A stretch of DNA of 64,000 bases from Alitta virens (Eukaryota > Annelida > Polychaeta > Phyllodocida > Nereididae), in assembly GCA_932294295.1 (NCBI GenBank), contig OW028580.1, positions 26,854,896 to 26,918,895 on the forward strand, given 5' to 3'. How positions within the stretch are numbered: position 1 is the stretch's first letter; each line of letters begins with the position of its first letter. Shown piece by piece: positions 37,901-49,165 of this stretch. A program made the position numbers and the translations under genes. The notes beneath the pieces are model-generated. The model ran no database searches and was not told the origin of the DNA. It saw only the letters and a program-made list of their open reading frames with translations.

Positions 37901-39813
37901 ATAATAGTACATTTACACATTGCAAAGGACATATTAGATAAATGGTCTTGCATAACCATATGTGCATTCTGCTACACTTTATGAATGTCTCGATCATAAA
38001 TGCACAAGTACATTTCCAAATAAGTAACATGCCCCTTGAAATGTGCTCATGCAGAAACATAATAGTACATTTACACATTGCAAAGGACATATTAGATAAA
38101 TGGTCTTGCATAAACATATATGCATTCTCCTACACTTTATGGATGTCTCAATCATAAATGCACAAGTACATTTCCAAAAAAGTAACATGCCCCTTGTAAT
38201 GTGCTCATGCAGAAACATAATAGTACATTTACACATTGCAAAGGACATATTATATAAATGGTCTTGCATAACCATATGTGCATTCTGCTACACTTTATGA
38301 ATGTCTCAATCATAAATGCACAAGTACATTTCCAAATAAGTAACATGCCCCTTGTAATGTGCTCATGCAGAAACATAATAGTACATTTACACATTGCAAA
38401 GGACATATTAGATAAATGGTCTTGCATAACCATATGTGCATTCTGCTACACTTTATGAATGTCTCGATCATAAATGCACAAGTACATTTCCAAATCAGTA
38501 ACATGCCCCTTGTAATGTGCTCATGCAGAAACATAATAGTACATTTACACATTGCTAAGGTCATATTAGATAAATGGTCTTGCATAAACATATGTGCATT
38601 CTGCTACACTTTATGGATGTCTCAATCATAAATGCACAAGTACATTTCCAAATAAGTAACATGCCCCTTGTAATGTGCTCATGCAGAAACATAATAGTAC
38701 ATTTACACATTGCAAAGGACATATTAGATAAATGGTCTTGCATAACCATATGTGCATTCTGCTACACTTTATGAATGTCTCGATCATAAATGCACAAGTA
38801 CATTTCCAAATAAGTAACATGCCCCTTGAAATGTGCTCATGCAGAAACATAATAGTACATTTACACATTGCAAAGGACATATTAGATAAATGGTCTTGCA
38901 TAAACATATATGCATTCTCCTACACTTTATGGATGTCTCAATCATAAATGCACAAGTACATTTCCAAAAAAGTAACATGCCCCTTGTAATGTGCTCATGC
39001 AGAAACATAATAGTACATTTACACATTGCAAAGGACATATTATATAAATGGTCTTGCATAACCATATGTGCATTCTGCTACACTTTATGAATGTCTCGAT
39101 CATAATTGCACAAGTACATTTCCAAATAAGTAATATGCTCCTTGTAATGTGCTCATGCAGAAACATAATAGTACATTTACACATTGCTAAGGACATATTA
39201 GATAAATGGTCTTGCATAAACATATGTGCATTCTGCTACACTTTATGGATGTCTCGATCATAAATGCACAAGTACATTTCCAAATAAGTAATATGCCCCT
39301 TGTAATGTGCTCATGCAGAAACATAATAGTACATTTACACATTGCTAAGGTCATATTAGATAAATGGTCCTGCATAAATATATGTGCATTCTGCTACACT
39401 TCATGTACATTCCTTAGGTAATATTTCAGAATAGATAATGACCCTGGCAACACTATATACTATTTCATCCTTTAAAAATCTCCAGTTAAGTTTAGCATCT
39501 AATTGTACATCTATAACAGCTCTTTTAATTGACTTAGCAGGGAAACCAATTACTATCACGTCAGTATCTCAATAAAATTTTTAACAAGTTTCACAATACA
39601 TACCTGCTTTAGTTGTTTAATTCGTATGGTCTTCTGTTTCACCTTCTTTGAAGCAAGTTTGGAGTCTTCGTATCTTGGAGGTTGATGTGATCCTTCTTTG
39701 TATTTTTCATATGCATTGATATTTTTTGTAGCGGCAGTAGTGTTGTTATGTTGTTTCTGTGTTGTATTAGTTGGTGGTTGCTCAGCAAATCGAATTTCGG
39801 CAGTCATGATCAT
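34925..39813 (-). CDS. Probable four-exon gene of unknown function, ~149 aa
   Basis: Four minus-strand segments have GT-AG borders and the same phase 0: exon 1 39813-39604 (donor CAG|GTATGT), exon 2 35740-35696 (TTTAG|GAG...AAG|GTTAGT), exon 3 35431-35363 (GACAG|GAT...TCC|GTGAGT), exon 4 35050-34925 (TTTTTACAG|AGT, ends TGA). Joined they give 70+15+23+41 = 149 aa. The N-terminal part is polar and Asn/Thr/Gln-rich. Lys-rich sequence from about residue 52 runs into ERTTYEQRCEEDSIK, probably a short helical or coiled-coil stretch. The tail is Ser/Asn-rich with two cysteines. There is no signal peptide or membrane segment. TATACTATATAG lies about 60 bp upstream of the ATG, and AATAAA lies at 34663-34658 downstream. 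Intron 1 holds the 158-bp satellite array. A 22-nt candidate exon (36005-35984) would break the frame. I do not recognise the family. Exon 3 has an alternative acceptor. Confidence 0.5.
36112..39416. repeat. 158-bp satellite array, ~21 copies
   Basis: Exact 158-bp periodicity is shown by the recurrence of GTGCTCATGCAGAAACATAA and CATATGTGCATTCTGCTACA. Variants alternate in many places (ATGGATGTCTCAATCAT with TTGCATAAACATATG, against ATGAATGTCTCGATCAT with TTGCATAACCATATG), suggesting dimers. By eye a block of about 790 bp (five units) at about 37513-38300 is repeated without change at about 38303-39090. Frames on both strands stay open over 60-90 codons in every unit, but 158 is not a multiple of 3 and no domain is seen. 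The array lies in intron 1 of the minus-strand gene. Confidence 0.95.
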
Positions 39814-41780
39814 GTAAGGGAAGTTGAATGACTGAAATGATAATTTGTCACCGTCTTAGCTTTACACTATATAGTATAAGAATCAAGTACGAGTATGTGT
39901 AACAATGAGCAATTTACACAGTTGTATCTTAATAATGAGAGTAATGTGAAGAAATCTATAATAACTTGATTCAAATTATCTTTAATTGCACCACCAACAG
40001 CAATTATTTGAACAGAATTACAATTCACACTATGAATGGTGAGGTGCTAAATTTCTTTAATTCACCAAATATAAGTTATAATGTTTATATTTATGTTGCT
40101 TCAAGGAAATGCATTGTTTTGACCTTACCGAAACAAGAGTCTGATGAGACTGTTGCAACAACTAAACAGTTTAGATACAGACAATATCTTTATTACCTTC
40201 AATTCAACAATGATTCGATTTGCACCTCATGCTGCTTGGCTATGAATCATGTATAGCCTTACACCGCATGAATGCTCAATATTCTTGTATAAATGTTTTA
40301 TACTAATAGACATGGGGATGTTGTTGACATGAATCCTGAAAAAAAAATGCTTTGTTGATACACAGTATATAGTTTCTACCCATTTAAATCTTATATATTG
40401 ATTTATTTTTTTACATTATTTTAAGCCATTTCGGACCACACTGTGTAGTATCATTCTTGTTCAATAATTTCCCCAATATTGATACATAAAGATCTCATGT
40501 AAAAAGATACCTCTACCATGTGATACTCATTAATCTTAAATGCTTATGACATGATATATCTGCTAATAAGCAGAGCATGGTAATTAATTTGTTACCAACA
40601 ATAGGGCCTCCTATTCGAGTGTGATTTTAGTCATTTCCTGTAACCAAGCAATTGATGACATCACCAAAGTTTAAATTGCCCGCAATGACCTTTTTCAACA
40701 TCATGAATTGTTTAGTGACAGGAAATCAACCTCATACATGACTTATAGGAGCTATTACATACTAGTATGACACCTACCACTTGTGCAATCCCCAAGCAGT
40801 CGTCTTATTCCTCAGCACCCATTCCTTTCTCATCTTCACTGAGACCTAAAGAATGTAATATGATTAAATTAGAGCAATGGAACTGTTTAATATCCAATCA
40901 TAACTGATTGACATCTTGAGTCTTATGTTTGCATTCCTTTGTTGTATTTTTGACAAGGTCTTCTGTTTTTGAATTTCAATAAAATTAGGGTTTTTTTTTC
41001 TCTTTATCACTAAAACTGATGAAATAAGTGCTTCAAATTTTATTTGGAGGTTATAAAAATAAACACAGAGTACATTTGTGAAAACATGTGCTTTATATTA
41101 TCAGTCGAGTGAATTATCACGAAATAGTAGCGCTCTAGCGCTACCAGTTACTTGGTAATGATAGGCAGGTCTGCAGCAACAGCTACACTTCTGTGGTAAC
41201 GCTCTGAGGCCCGTTTTCACCTTTAAACATTTTTTTGAATATGTTCCAGCTGCCCTATTGACTTGAAACCTTCACTAAAAGTTGACCCAGTGTCTCAAGT
41301 TTACTCATGATTTTTTTCATCAAAAGTGATCGTAAGGAAAAAAAAGTGCTCGTAAGAGTTAGTTTTCATAAATTCTAGCGTTCCCGACAGAATGGTAATG
41401 ATAGAACTTTACCCCTCTTAACAGCCAATCATAGTTTATCATATTCACCCCAGATGTCAGGCAGAGGCACTTCTCCCTTATCTGATAGCCAATTAACACC
41501 CCCCCCCCCCCTTTTGACTGCCCCCTCCCTCTCCTATCAACTCCGCACCCCTTGACCCGATGTCTACTGTATTCAGATAGCAGTGTACATTATGATGCTT
41601 ATCCATCTCCTTTGATAAATTCAGCCTCATTAACTCAGTTTCTTGTCTTAATAATAAAGTAAATGGATGTTTGAGCTTGTTTGCTAGATATTTGTCACAA
41701 TTGAAAGAACTTCATTTTTAATTTTACACAAAGTTTACTGAAAAAAAGTCTTTAAAAAGTTACATTAGTAAGAGAAAAGC
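39814..41780. other. Upstream region of the minus-strand gene; no gene certain
   Basis: A TATA-like sequence (TATACTATATAG, minus strand) lies at about 39870. A possible terminal exon of another minus-strand gene (acceptor TTCTTTAG at 40846, frame LSEDEKGMGAEE then TAA at 40807-40805) is too short to accept. At about 41095-41400 there are GTAGCGCTCTAGCGCTACC-type palindromic pieces related, inverted, to 47816-47940. A C-run lies at about 41498-41511. Confidence 0.4.
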
Positions 41781-41785
41781 AAAAT

Positions 41786-42265
41786 TTAAAAAAGAGACAG
41801 AAAGAAAGAAAGACAGAAAGAAAGAAAGACATGCAGAAAGACAGAAGGAAAGAAAGACAGAAAGAAAGACAGGCAGAAAGAAAGAAAGACAGGCAGAAAG
41901 AAAGACAGGCAGAAAGAAAGAAAGACAGAAAGAAAGAAAAACAGGCAGAAAGAAAGTAAGACAGAAAGAAAGAAAGACAGGCAGAAAGAAAGAAAGACAG
42001 GCAGAAAGAAAGAAAGACAGAAAGAAAGAAAGGCAGAAAGAAAGAAAGACAGGCAGAAAGAAAGAAAGACAGGCAGAAAGAAAGGCATAAAGAAAGAAAG
42101 ACAGGCAGAAAGAAAAAAAGACAGGCATAAAGAAAGAAAGACAGAAAGAAAGACAGGCAGAAAGACAGAAAGACAGACAGACAGAAAGAAAGAAAGATAG
42201 AGGGATAGATAGATAGATTGACTGATTGATTGATTGATTGATTGACTGACTGATTGATTGATCAT
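41786..42265. repeat. Purine microsatellite: GAAA/GACAGGCA, then GATT
   Basis: About 400 bp of GAAAGAAAGACAGGCAGAAA units, strongly purine on the plus strand, ending in GATAGATA and (GATT)n at about 42195-42262. The minus-strand Ser/Phe/Leu/Cys-rich frames are translation of the repeat. Confidence 0.97.
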
Positions 42266-42369
42266 ACCTAATCTCAGTATATACACTGTATTGACTAATC
42301 CGAAAACGGGAATATATTCATAGTGTTGTAGTCTATACGAAGTGGCATGTACAGTGTCTACATGCTAGT

Positions 42370-42505
42370 TTGAACACTTCACCAATAAGACCTGTTTAAG
42401 ACCACATCTCTATTAACACCTCACTATCAAGACCACTTCATTGTTGAGACAACTCACTGTTACAAAAGACCACCTCACTGTTAAAATCACATTATTCTTA
42501 AGATC
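42370..42505. repeat. AAGACCACCTCACTATT minisatellite
   Basis: Degenerate units of about 17-20 bp (TTAAGACCACATCTCTATTA, CCTCACTATCAAGACCAC, TTCATTGTTGAGACAACTCA). Same family as 20337-20387, 45060-45270 and 48970-49160. Confidence 0.7.
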
Positions 42506-42985
<480 letters not shown>

Positions 42986-43057
42986 CGGTTCTAAGACTTG
43001 TTAAACACAATTAGACCCATTCATCAAGACAAAAATGTATATGCATAACAATAATAC

Positions 43058-43085
43058 CATGGAGACAAGAGTACTTGTCTCCATG
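43058..43085. repeat. CATGGAGACAAG palindrome
   Basis: 12-bp arms CATGGAGACAAG / CTTGTCTCCATG around AGTA. A close relative is at 44754-44783, and a half-site lies near 48677-48693. Confidence 0.85.
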
Positions 43086-43377
43086 ATAATACCTTGCTGT
43101 GGAATGGCTTACCTCCTCACTTAACGAAAAACTCTTAACGTCAGTTTTCGTGAAGAGCTGAAAGACTCACTTATTTGACTTCATTTTAATTCGATTTTAT
43201 AGATTTTTAGATTCTGATTTTATTGTTATATTGTCAAGTGCATTTGCTAGCTGGGCATAAAGTAAGTGTACCATAACATGTTTAACTTATAATAATAATT
43301 TTTTTAATAACCTGATTTGTATAACTTTTGATTAAAAGTAGAAAGTTTCTTAAATTAAAAATTCTCTGCAGTTTATC
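43086..43377. other. No gene recognised
   Basis: AT-rich spacer. A minus-strand open frame at 43282-43551 crosses the structured segment that follows and has no known domain. Confidence 0.4.
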
Positions 43378-43463
43378 GTTTTGAGATGGTCCCCAATGAT
43401 GTAGCCCAAGACGCATGATGTCGTGCTTGTTCTGATTAACAGAAGCAGGGGCCATCTCAAAAC
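43378..43463. repeat. Nested inverted repeats with three-way-junction potential
   Basis: Outer arms GTTTTGAGATGGTCCCC (43378-43394) and GGGGCCATCTCAAAAC (43448-43463) pair over 16 bp with one bulged T. Inside are two further hairpins: CAAGACG...CGTGCTTG around ATGATGT, and TTCTG-ATTAA-CAGAA. It could be a tiny fold-back element or a structured RNA; nothing decides. Confidence 0.6.
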
Positions 43464-43920
43464 AGAGACTACATAGCAATGCCTCAAAATTATTGTATGT
43501 AATAACCTTTTCTCCATGGTGTAATATACTTGGCTTATTTCGTTGTAACAAATTACTATGTCTAGAGCCTGAAAATTATCATAATGCCTATAATAATCTG
43601 ATTACATTCATGTGTGAATTCAAAAGAAATAAAAGTTCTTACGTACGTAGGTCAAGATAGTAGAAGGCTGCACTATCCTAATTCAATCAATTCATCATGC
43701 CAGAAGGGTATTTTATTATGCAAAATGGTCTTGAGTAACCAAAAAAGTTTATGTTAAGATTTAGACAGGAAAACAAAAAGGAAAGGGAAACAAAAAAATG
43801 GGCTAATATATCTTGCATGACTATAATACTGAACCCAAATATGGACATGCATGAAATATAAATGTCATAATATAGCCAAATTCAAGTGGCTAGCTAAAAA
43901 ATTACTCATTATAACTGACT

Positions 43921-43951
<31 letters not shown>

Positions 43952-45055
43952 CCTTGTATTCACCCTGCCTAAGATTTTTTTTTTCAAAATACATGGAAAA
44001 GTGTTAATAAAACGTCTCAACCTGAGGAAGGGGCATACATGGCTTGGGTGCTACACACATGTATAATATATATAATATTGGCACTGCATATGCAGGGGGG
44101 GGGGGGGGCCTTGAAAGGGGACTTTCTGCGCTGAAGCTCAACTTCTCGGAGAAGGGGCCAGTCATCTGTGTTTAACTCCAGAGTGCCAGCCAAATGGTGG
44201 TGCCTTCACCAAAGAATGCCATTTTATTGAGAAGCCATTTTGGTAGTTGCATTTGTTGACATCTAGGTTTTTTTCATTTATTTATCCCTCATGACTAACA
44301 GAAATTACCTCCCTGATGAATCAGTGAACCACTTTAGTTGGTAAAAACTTAAAACTAGAAATTGAAGGGACTACCAGGGAAAAGGGAAGTGTAGTCTAAC
44401 CAATATTTACTAAATTTTACACTGCTTACAAAATTACTCTTAGTCCAGACTTCTACTGGAGAGTAATTACTTCCTGTGGAGGTGTGTACAAATGAGGGTG
44501 CCCTTAAATTGGACAAATTTGTCCTGTCTTGATTATGAAATACATATCATGTTTGGTATCTTTTTTCATGTATTTTTCTTGACCCACTTGTGTTATCCAA
44601 TGACCAAGAAAACCAAGTCTTGCTAACTTAGAAACTAGAACTGAAAATTTAATAGCCATCCAGTTATTATTAGTCTTGATACCACCAAGCAACCCAGTCT
44701 GCTGCTTTGTCACACCTTGGATAATCCAAGGTCACACTGCACTGGGGATTTTACATGGAGACAATAGTACTCTTGTCTCCATGATTTTATCTTGGTGAAA
44801 TTAGGCAATTAGGTCCAGTTTCTCTTGTAGCTATTTATAAATGACAGTTCAATTTCAGTTTATTTTAATAATGTGATCATGGGGTATTATTGCATACATT
44901 TTCTGGAGAGTTGGCGAGACATAAAATGTGAAATAGATAAATCTATTTGCAAGCATATAAAATAGATAATTACCAGCAAACATAAGTAATTGAATACATT
45001 TATACAACATGTTAAGGTTCTAAAATAGCGTCATGCCGACCGTGCATTCCTGATC
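43464..45055. other. No gene recognised; (GACT)n tract and G-run inside
   Basis: (ACTG)n at about 43914-43950, a G13-14 run at about 44095-44108, and the palindrome at 44754-44783. The frame at 44504-44713 has no domain. Confidence 0.5.
44754..44783. repeat. CATGGAGACAA palindrome, second copy
   Basis: 11-bp arms CATGGAGACAA / TTGTCTCCATG around TAGTACTC. Comparison with 43058-43085 suggests a perfect 30-bp ancestor with an AGTACT centre. Confidence 0.85.
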
Positions 45056-45059
45056 ATAA

Positions 45060-45275
45060 TGGCCAGGTTGTTAAACAGTGAGGTGTTCAATAATTGGATA
45101 AAGTGGTCTTTATGGTAAGGTGGCCTGTTTCAGAGGTGGTCTTAACAGTGAGGTGGTTATAATAGTGAGGTGGTCTTCTTGGGGTGGCCTTTGCGGCTTA
45201 ATAGAGATGTGGTCTTAATAGTGAGATGGTCCTAATAGTGAGGTAGTCATAATAGTAAGATTGTCTGGATGGTCC
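45060..45275. repeat. AAGACCACCTCACTATT minisatellite, opposite orientation
   Basis: About ten degenerate units such as GTGGTCTTAACAGTGAGGTG and AGATGGTCCTAATAGTGAGG. This is the reverse complement of the motif at 42370 and 48970. Confidence 0.8.
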
Positions 45276-45314
45276 AATTTCTCCAAGGTTAAAGATTTTT
45301 GAAATAGTACAGAA

Positions 45315-46615
45315 GGATAGATAGATAGATAGAAAGATAGTTAGATAGATATATTGATTGATTGATTTAAGATTGATATAATTGATAGATTGATTGATGG
45401 ATTGATACATAGATACATAGATACATAGATAGATTGATTTTAGATTGATAGATTGATTAAATGATGAATTAAAAGATAGATTGATAGATTGATAGATAGA
45501 TAGATAGATTGATTGATAGATAGATTGATATTGATTGATTGATTGATAGATTGAATAATAGATTGATTGATAGATTGATTAATATATTGATAGATTGATT
45601 AAAAGATTGATGGATAGATAGATTGATATATTTATTAATTATTGATAGATTGATAGATTGATTGATAGATTGACTGATTGATAGCTTATTGAAAGATATA
45701 CAGATTGATTGATATTGATTGATTGATATATTGATAGATTGATTAATAGATTGTTTGATAGATTGATAGATATATTGATTGATAGATTGATTGATATTGA
45801 TTGATAGATGGATTGATAGATAGATAGATTGATTGATTAATAGATTGATTGGTTGACTGATTGATTGTTTGATTTAATGATTGATTGATAGATTAATAGA
45901 TAAATTGACTGATACATAGATTAATTGATTGATTCATAGATTGATATGCAGGCAGGTAGGCAGATAGATAGATGGATAGAAGGAAAGATAGATCGATAGA
46001 TACATTGATACTTTGATAGATGATGGATAAATCAATTGATTGATAGATTGATAGACTGACAGACTGATAGAGAGATTTATAGATTGATTGATTGATTAAC
46101 GGATTGATTGATAGATAGACTGACTGATTGATTGATATTGATTGATTAAGTGATATTGATAGATTAATAGATTGATAGATTGATTGATTGATAGATGGAT
46201 TATTGATAGATAGATAGATGGATAGATTGATTGATTGATTGATGATAGATTGATTGATTGATTGATTGATACATTGTTACATTATAGACAATAGATTGAT
46301 AGATAGATTTATAGATTGATATATTAAAAGATTGATTGATAGAAAGATAGATTGACTGATTGATTGATAGATTGACTGATTGATTAATATTGATTGATTG
46401 AGTGATATTGATAGATTGATCAATAGATTGATAGATTGATTGATAGATGGATTAGATTGATAGATAGATTGATTGATTGATTGATAGATTGACTGATAGA
46501 TAGATTGATTTATTGATTGATAGATTGATATGCCGGCAGGCAGGTGGATAGATAGATGGATAGATAGATAGATAGATAGATAGATTGATTGATTGATTGA
46601 TTGATACATTGATAG
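45315..46615. repeat. GATT/GATA array, ~1.3 kb
   Basis: Mixed ATTGATTG and ATAGATAG units with sporadic ACTG and GGCAGGCAG interruptions (TATGCAGGCAGGTAGGCAGA near 45945 and TATGCCGGCAGGCAGGTGGA near 46530). The Asn/Gln/Ser/Ile-rich frames are translations of the repeat. Confidence 0.97.
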
Positions 46616-46988
46616 TAGGGCTGTACACCGGTTCTCGATATACCGCATGTAACGGTACAAGGATAATGATACTGGTATTGATAACCGTTAGGTAATAATA
46701 ACAATACGATTAAATGGTATGCAGAGTGGCGTTTTTGAGCAAATAAGACACCTGCTACCCAGATATTCCGGTGCTTTTAAGAAAAATATCAGCCACTTTA
46801 ATTTTAATGACATTAAACAAAAGTTAGGATTATTCCTTTGACATTAGTTCATTACATTTCATAATAGATTGTCAGTATTGTAGGCTTTTTTCATTGATAT
46901 AGCTTAACGATACGTATCATGATACATATCGTATCGGTTTTACTGTATCGTGATACGTATCGTATCATTATAAAGATGTACAGCTCTA
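46616..46988. mobile_element. hAT-like MITE, 373 bp, with 8-bp target duplication
   Basis: Terminal inverted repeats TAGGGCTGTACAC (46616) and GATGTACAGCTCTA (ending 46988) fit the hAT pattern TAGRGNTGTA. They are flanked by ATTGATAG at 46608-46615 and 46989-46996, the 8 bp expected for hAT insertions. The interior has no transposase. Near its right end it has repeated GATACGTATC/ATATCGTATC palindromes. The insertion site is a GATT/GATA array, so the flanking match alone would be weak; the termini carry the argument. Confidence 0.85.
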
Positions 46989-46996
46989 ATTGATAG

Positions 46997-47430
46997 ACAA
47001 TAGATTGATAGATTGATTGATTGAAAGAAAGAAAGAAAAGAAAAAAAGAACGACAGTAACTTATATAATGATATTTCACACACTGCATAATAGCCATAAG
47101 CCAGAGTTAAAATTATTGTTCTGTTACAGATAGATAGATAGATAGACAGATAAACAGATAGACAGATAGACATGTAGCTAGCTAGATAGATAGACAGATA
47201 GACATGTAGCTAGCTAGATAGACAGACAGACATGTAGCTAGCTAGATAGAGATAGACAGACAGACAGGCAGACAGACAGACAGGCATGTAGCTATAGCTA
47301 GATAGAGATAGACAGACAGACAGACATGTAGCTAGCTAGATAGAGATAGATAGCCAGACAGACATGTAGCTAGCTAAATAGAGATAGATAGAGATAGATA
47401 GATAGATAGATTGATTGATTTGTTTGGTTG
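46997..47430. repeat. GATA array with CATGTAGCTAGCTAGATAGA units
   Basis: Continuation of the tetranucleotide array beyond the MITE, interrupted by about 90 bp of unique sequence (47035-47125). From 47128 to 47410 an imperfect higher-order unit of about 45-60 bp combines (GACA)n, ATGTAGCTAGCTAGATAG and (GATA)n. Confidence 0.93.
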
Positions 47431-48965
47431 ATTGGCTGTGTGCAATCAAAAAAAATTTAGATTAAAATGTGAATGTGACATTAAATATTTATTATCAATG
47501 TTGAACAAAAATTTTAGATTTCTGCTTAAATAGTTTCGTGGCTGTATATACAAATAATGTGTTTCTTCTCCAGCTTCTATGGAGAGTTTCTACACCCCAT
47601 TCTTAATTGATACCAATACAATGTACATGATAAGATGGGCTATCAGCTGCTACTGGAGGGGGTGAGGAGAGAGAGGGGGTGAAATCCCAGAGAGGTGAAG
47701 GGAGGGGGTTGAACACCCAGCATCAGCTGGTGTCAATCATCCGTGATAAAGATCTAAATTACCCCTTTTCAAGTGGATACTGCTGCCATCTAACATATTA
47801 TTAATGAACTGCAAACGCTACCAGAATTTAGTAACAGTAGAGCATTACCCTTTCATGGTAGCTCTTCTATCGCTACCATATTTGTGGTAATGATAGAGCA
47901 TTACTGTTTCATGGTAATTCACTGGACTGATTATATAGAATGGTTGCAGGTGAGACATGAAGATATTTGCACCCCTGTAATTTTTTTGGTGACATGGAAC
48001 CCAAATCTTTCTATTGTGAAATGTTTTATTTTCGATATTGTTTTTTGATTTTCATTCACAAGCAAATATAGGGCTCCACCTACAATTAGCCTAATGAATT
48101 ATTTAGCTTGGTGGCGATGTTTAAAAGCTTTGAGAAATGTATGAATTTTATATATATCATATTTATTCAGATGTGTTAAAAAAAATAACAGCAACAAAAA
48201 AGATTTACATGTATACCTGCCAAACCAAATATTATCATTGTGGAGATTAAGATCCGTTTTTAGTGGAGCATTTCATTGGCCCTAATAAGTGAATTGTTTC
48301 TTACAGCATATCAATTAGCCTATTTTAAAAGCATAACTATTCCATATAAAAAGTGATACATTGGCTAATATTTTACAGAAGCGTTTATAGTTTCATGCAG
48401 ATTAGTTACATGTGCAGTATTTTGCAAATGATGCATATCTATTTGTTTATTACAACCTACTATGGGAACACTATCACAAACATTGGTTATGTCTTGGATG
48501 AACAGAGAGTTCATCCAAGGTCATATCGTGGAACCAACATAACTGTGGATTAATATAGTTTTAAATACATAACCAGTCCAATAATAGGGCAAGGGAGGGG
48601 GGGGGGGTGCTTTGGGGCAAGGGGGGGGGGTGTTATTATGCCCTGGGTATTTCCCACCCATTTTTATCTGCCCTCAAATCTACTCTTGTCTCCATGCTCA
48701 AATGGAGCTTAATGCGAGCGGGAAATGCTATCAGAAGGATGTTGCACAGCAAGGGGCCAAACCTGTGTAGTGTCACAACTCCATGATTGAAGACACCTGT
48801 ACTGTAGCCTTTACACTCAGCACATAAACTGAGCACATTCGGGATACAACTTACATATGACGTGGCAGAGGCACTATGAAACATAGACAAAAAAAACAAT
48901 GCATTGTTTGCCAATGTAACCATGGCATTTTTCTGCTAGGCACTATAATGACAAGGTGGTATGCA
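47431..48965. other. No gene recognised; A/G-rich and poly-G tracts
   Basis: 47640-47715 is A/G-rich (GAGGAGAGAGAGGGGGTG). 47816-47940 holds GGTAATGATAGAGCATTAC palindromic pieces related to 41095-41400. G-runs lie at about 48597-48609 and 48622-48630. The minus-strand frame at 48636-48923 has no recognisable domain. Confidence 0.5.
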
Positions 48966-49165
48966 GTGGTATGATTTATCAAGATCACCTCTCCATTTAG
49001 ATCACCTCTTTATCAAGACCACCTATCTATTAAGGCCATCTTACTATAAAGACCATTTCACTATAGAGACCACCTCAGTTTCAAAGGCACCTCACTATTA
49101 AGGCTTTTAGTTTATATAAATATTTTTCCTTGCCATTAAGACCAGTTGTATTTGCAGAAAAATAT
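48966..49165. repeat. AAGACCACCTCACTATT minisatellite
   Basis: About nine degenerate units, for example TCAAGACCACCTATCTATTA, AAAGACCATTTCACTATAGA and AAAGGCACCTCACTATTAAG. Last of the five places carrying this motif. Confidence 0.8.

Noticed and set aside
36112..39416. CRISPR-like regular repeat spacing
   Set aside because: The whole 158-bp unit repeats with no unique spacers, and the context is an animal genome. It is a satellite.
36191..39421. Many 62-93-codon open frames on both strands in the 158-bp array
   Set aside because: They recur because the DNA repeats. The unit length is not a multiple of 3, frames overlap on both strands, and no domain is visible.
39401..39568. 56-codon minus-strand frame without ATG, reading plausibly like protein
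   Set aside because: It lies in intron 1 of the minus-strand gene next to the satellite edge, has no clear acceptor and no family match. One such frame in 64 kb is expected by chance.
40805..40845. Possible terminal exon (LSEDEKGMGAEE then stop) with a good acceptor
   Set aside because: Twelve codons without an upstream partner exon are too little to support a gene.
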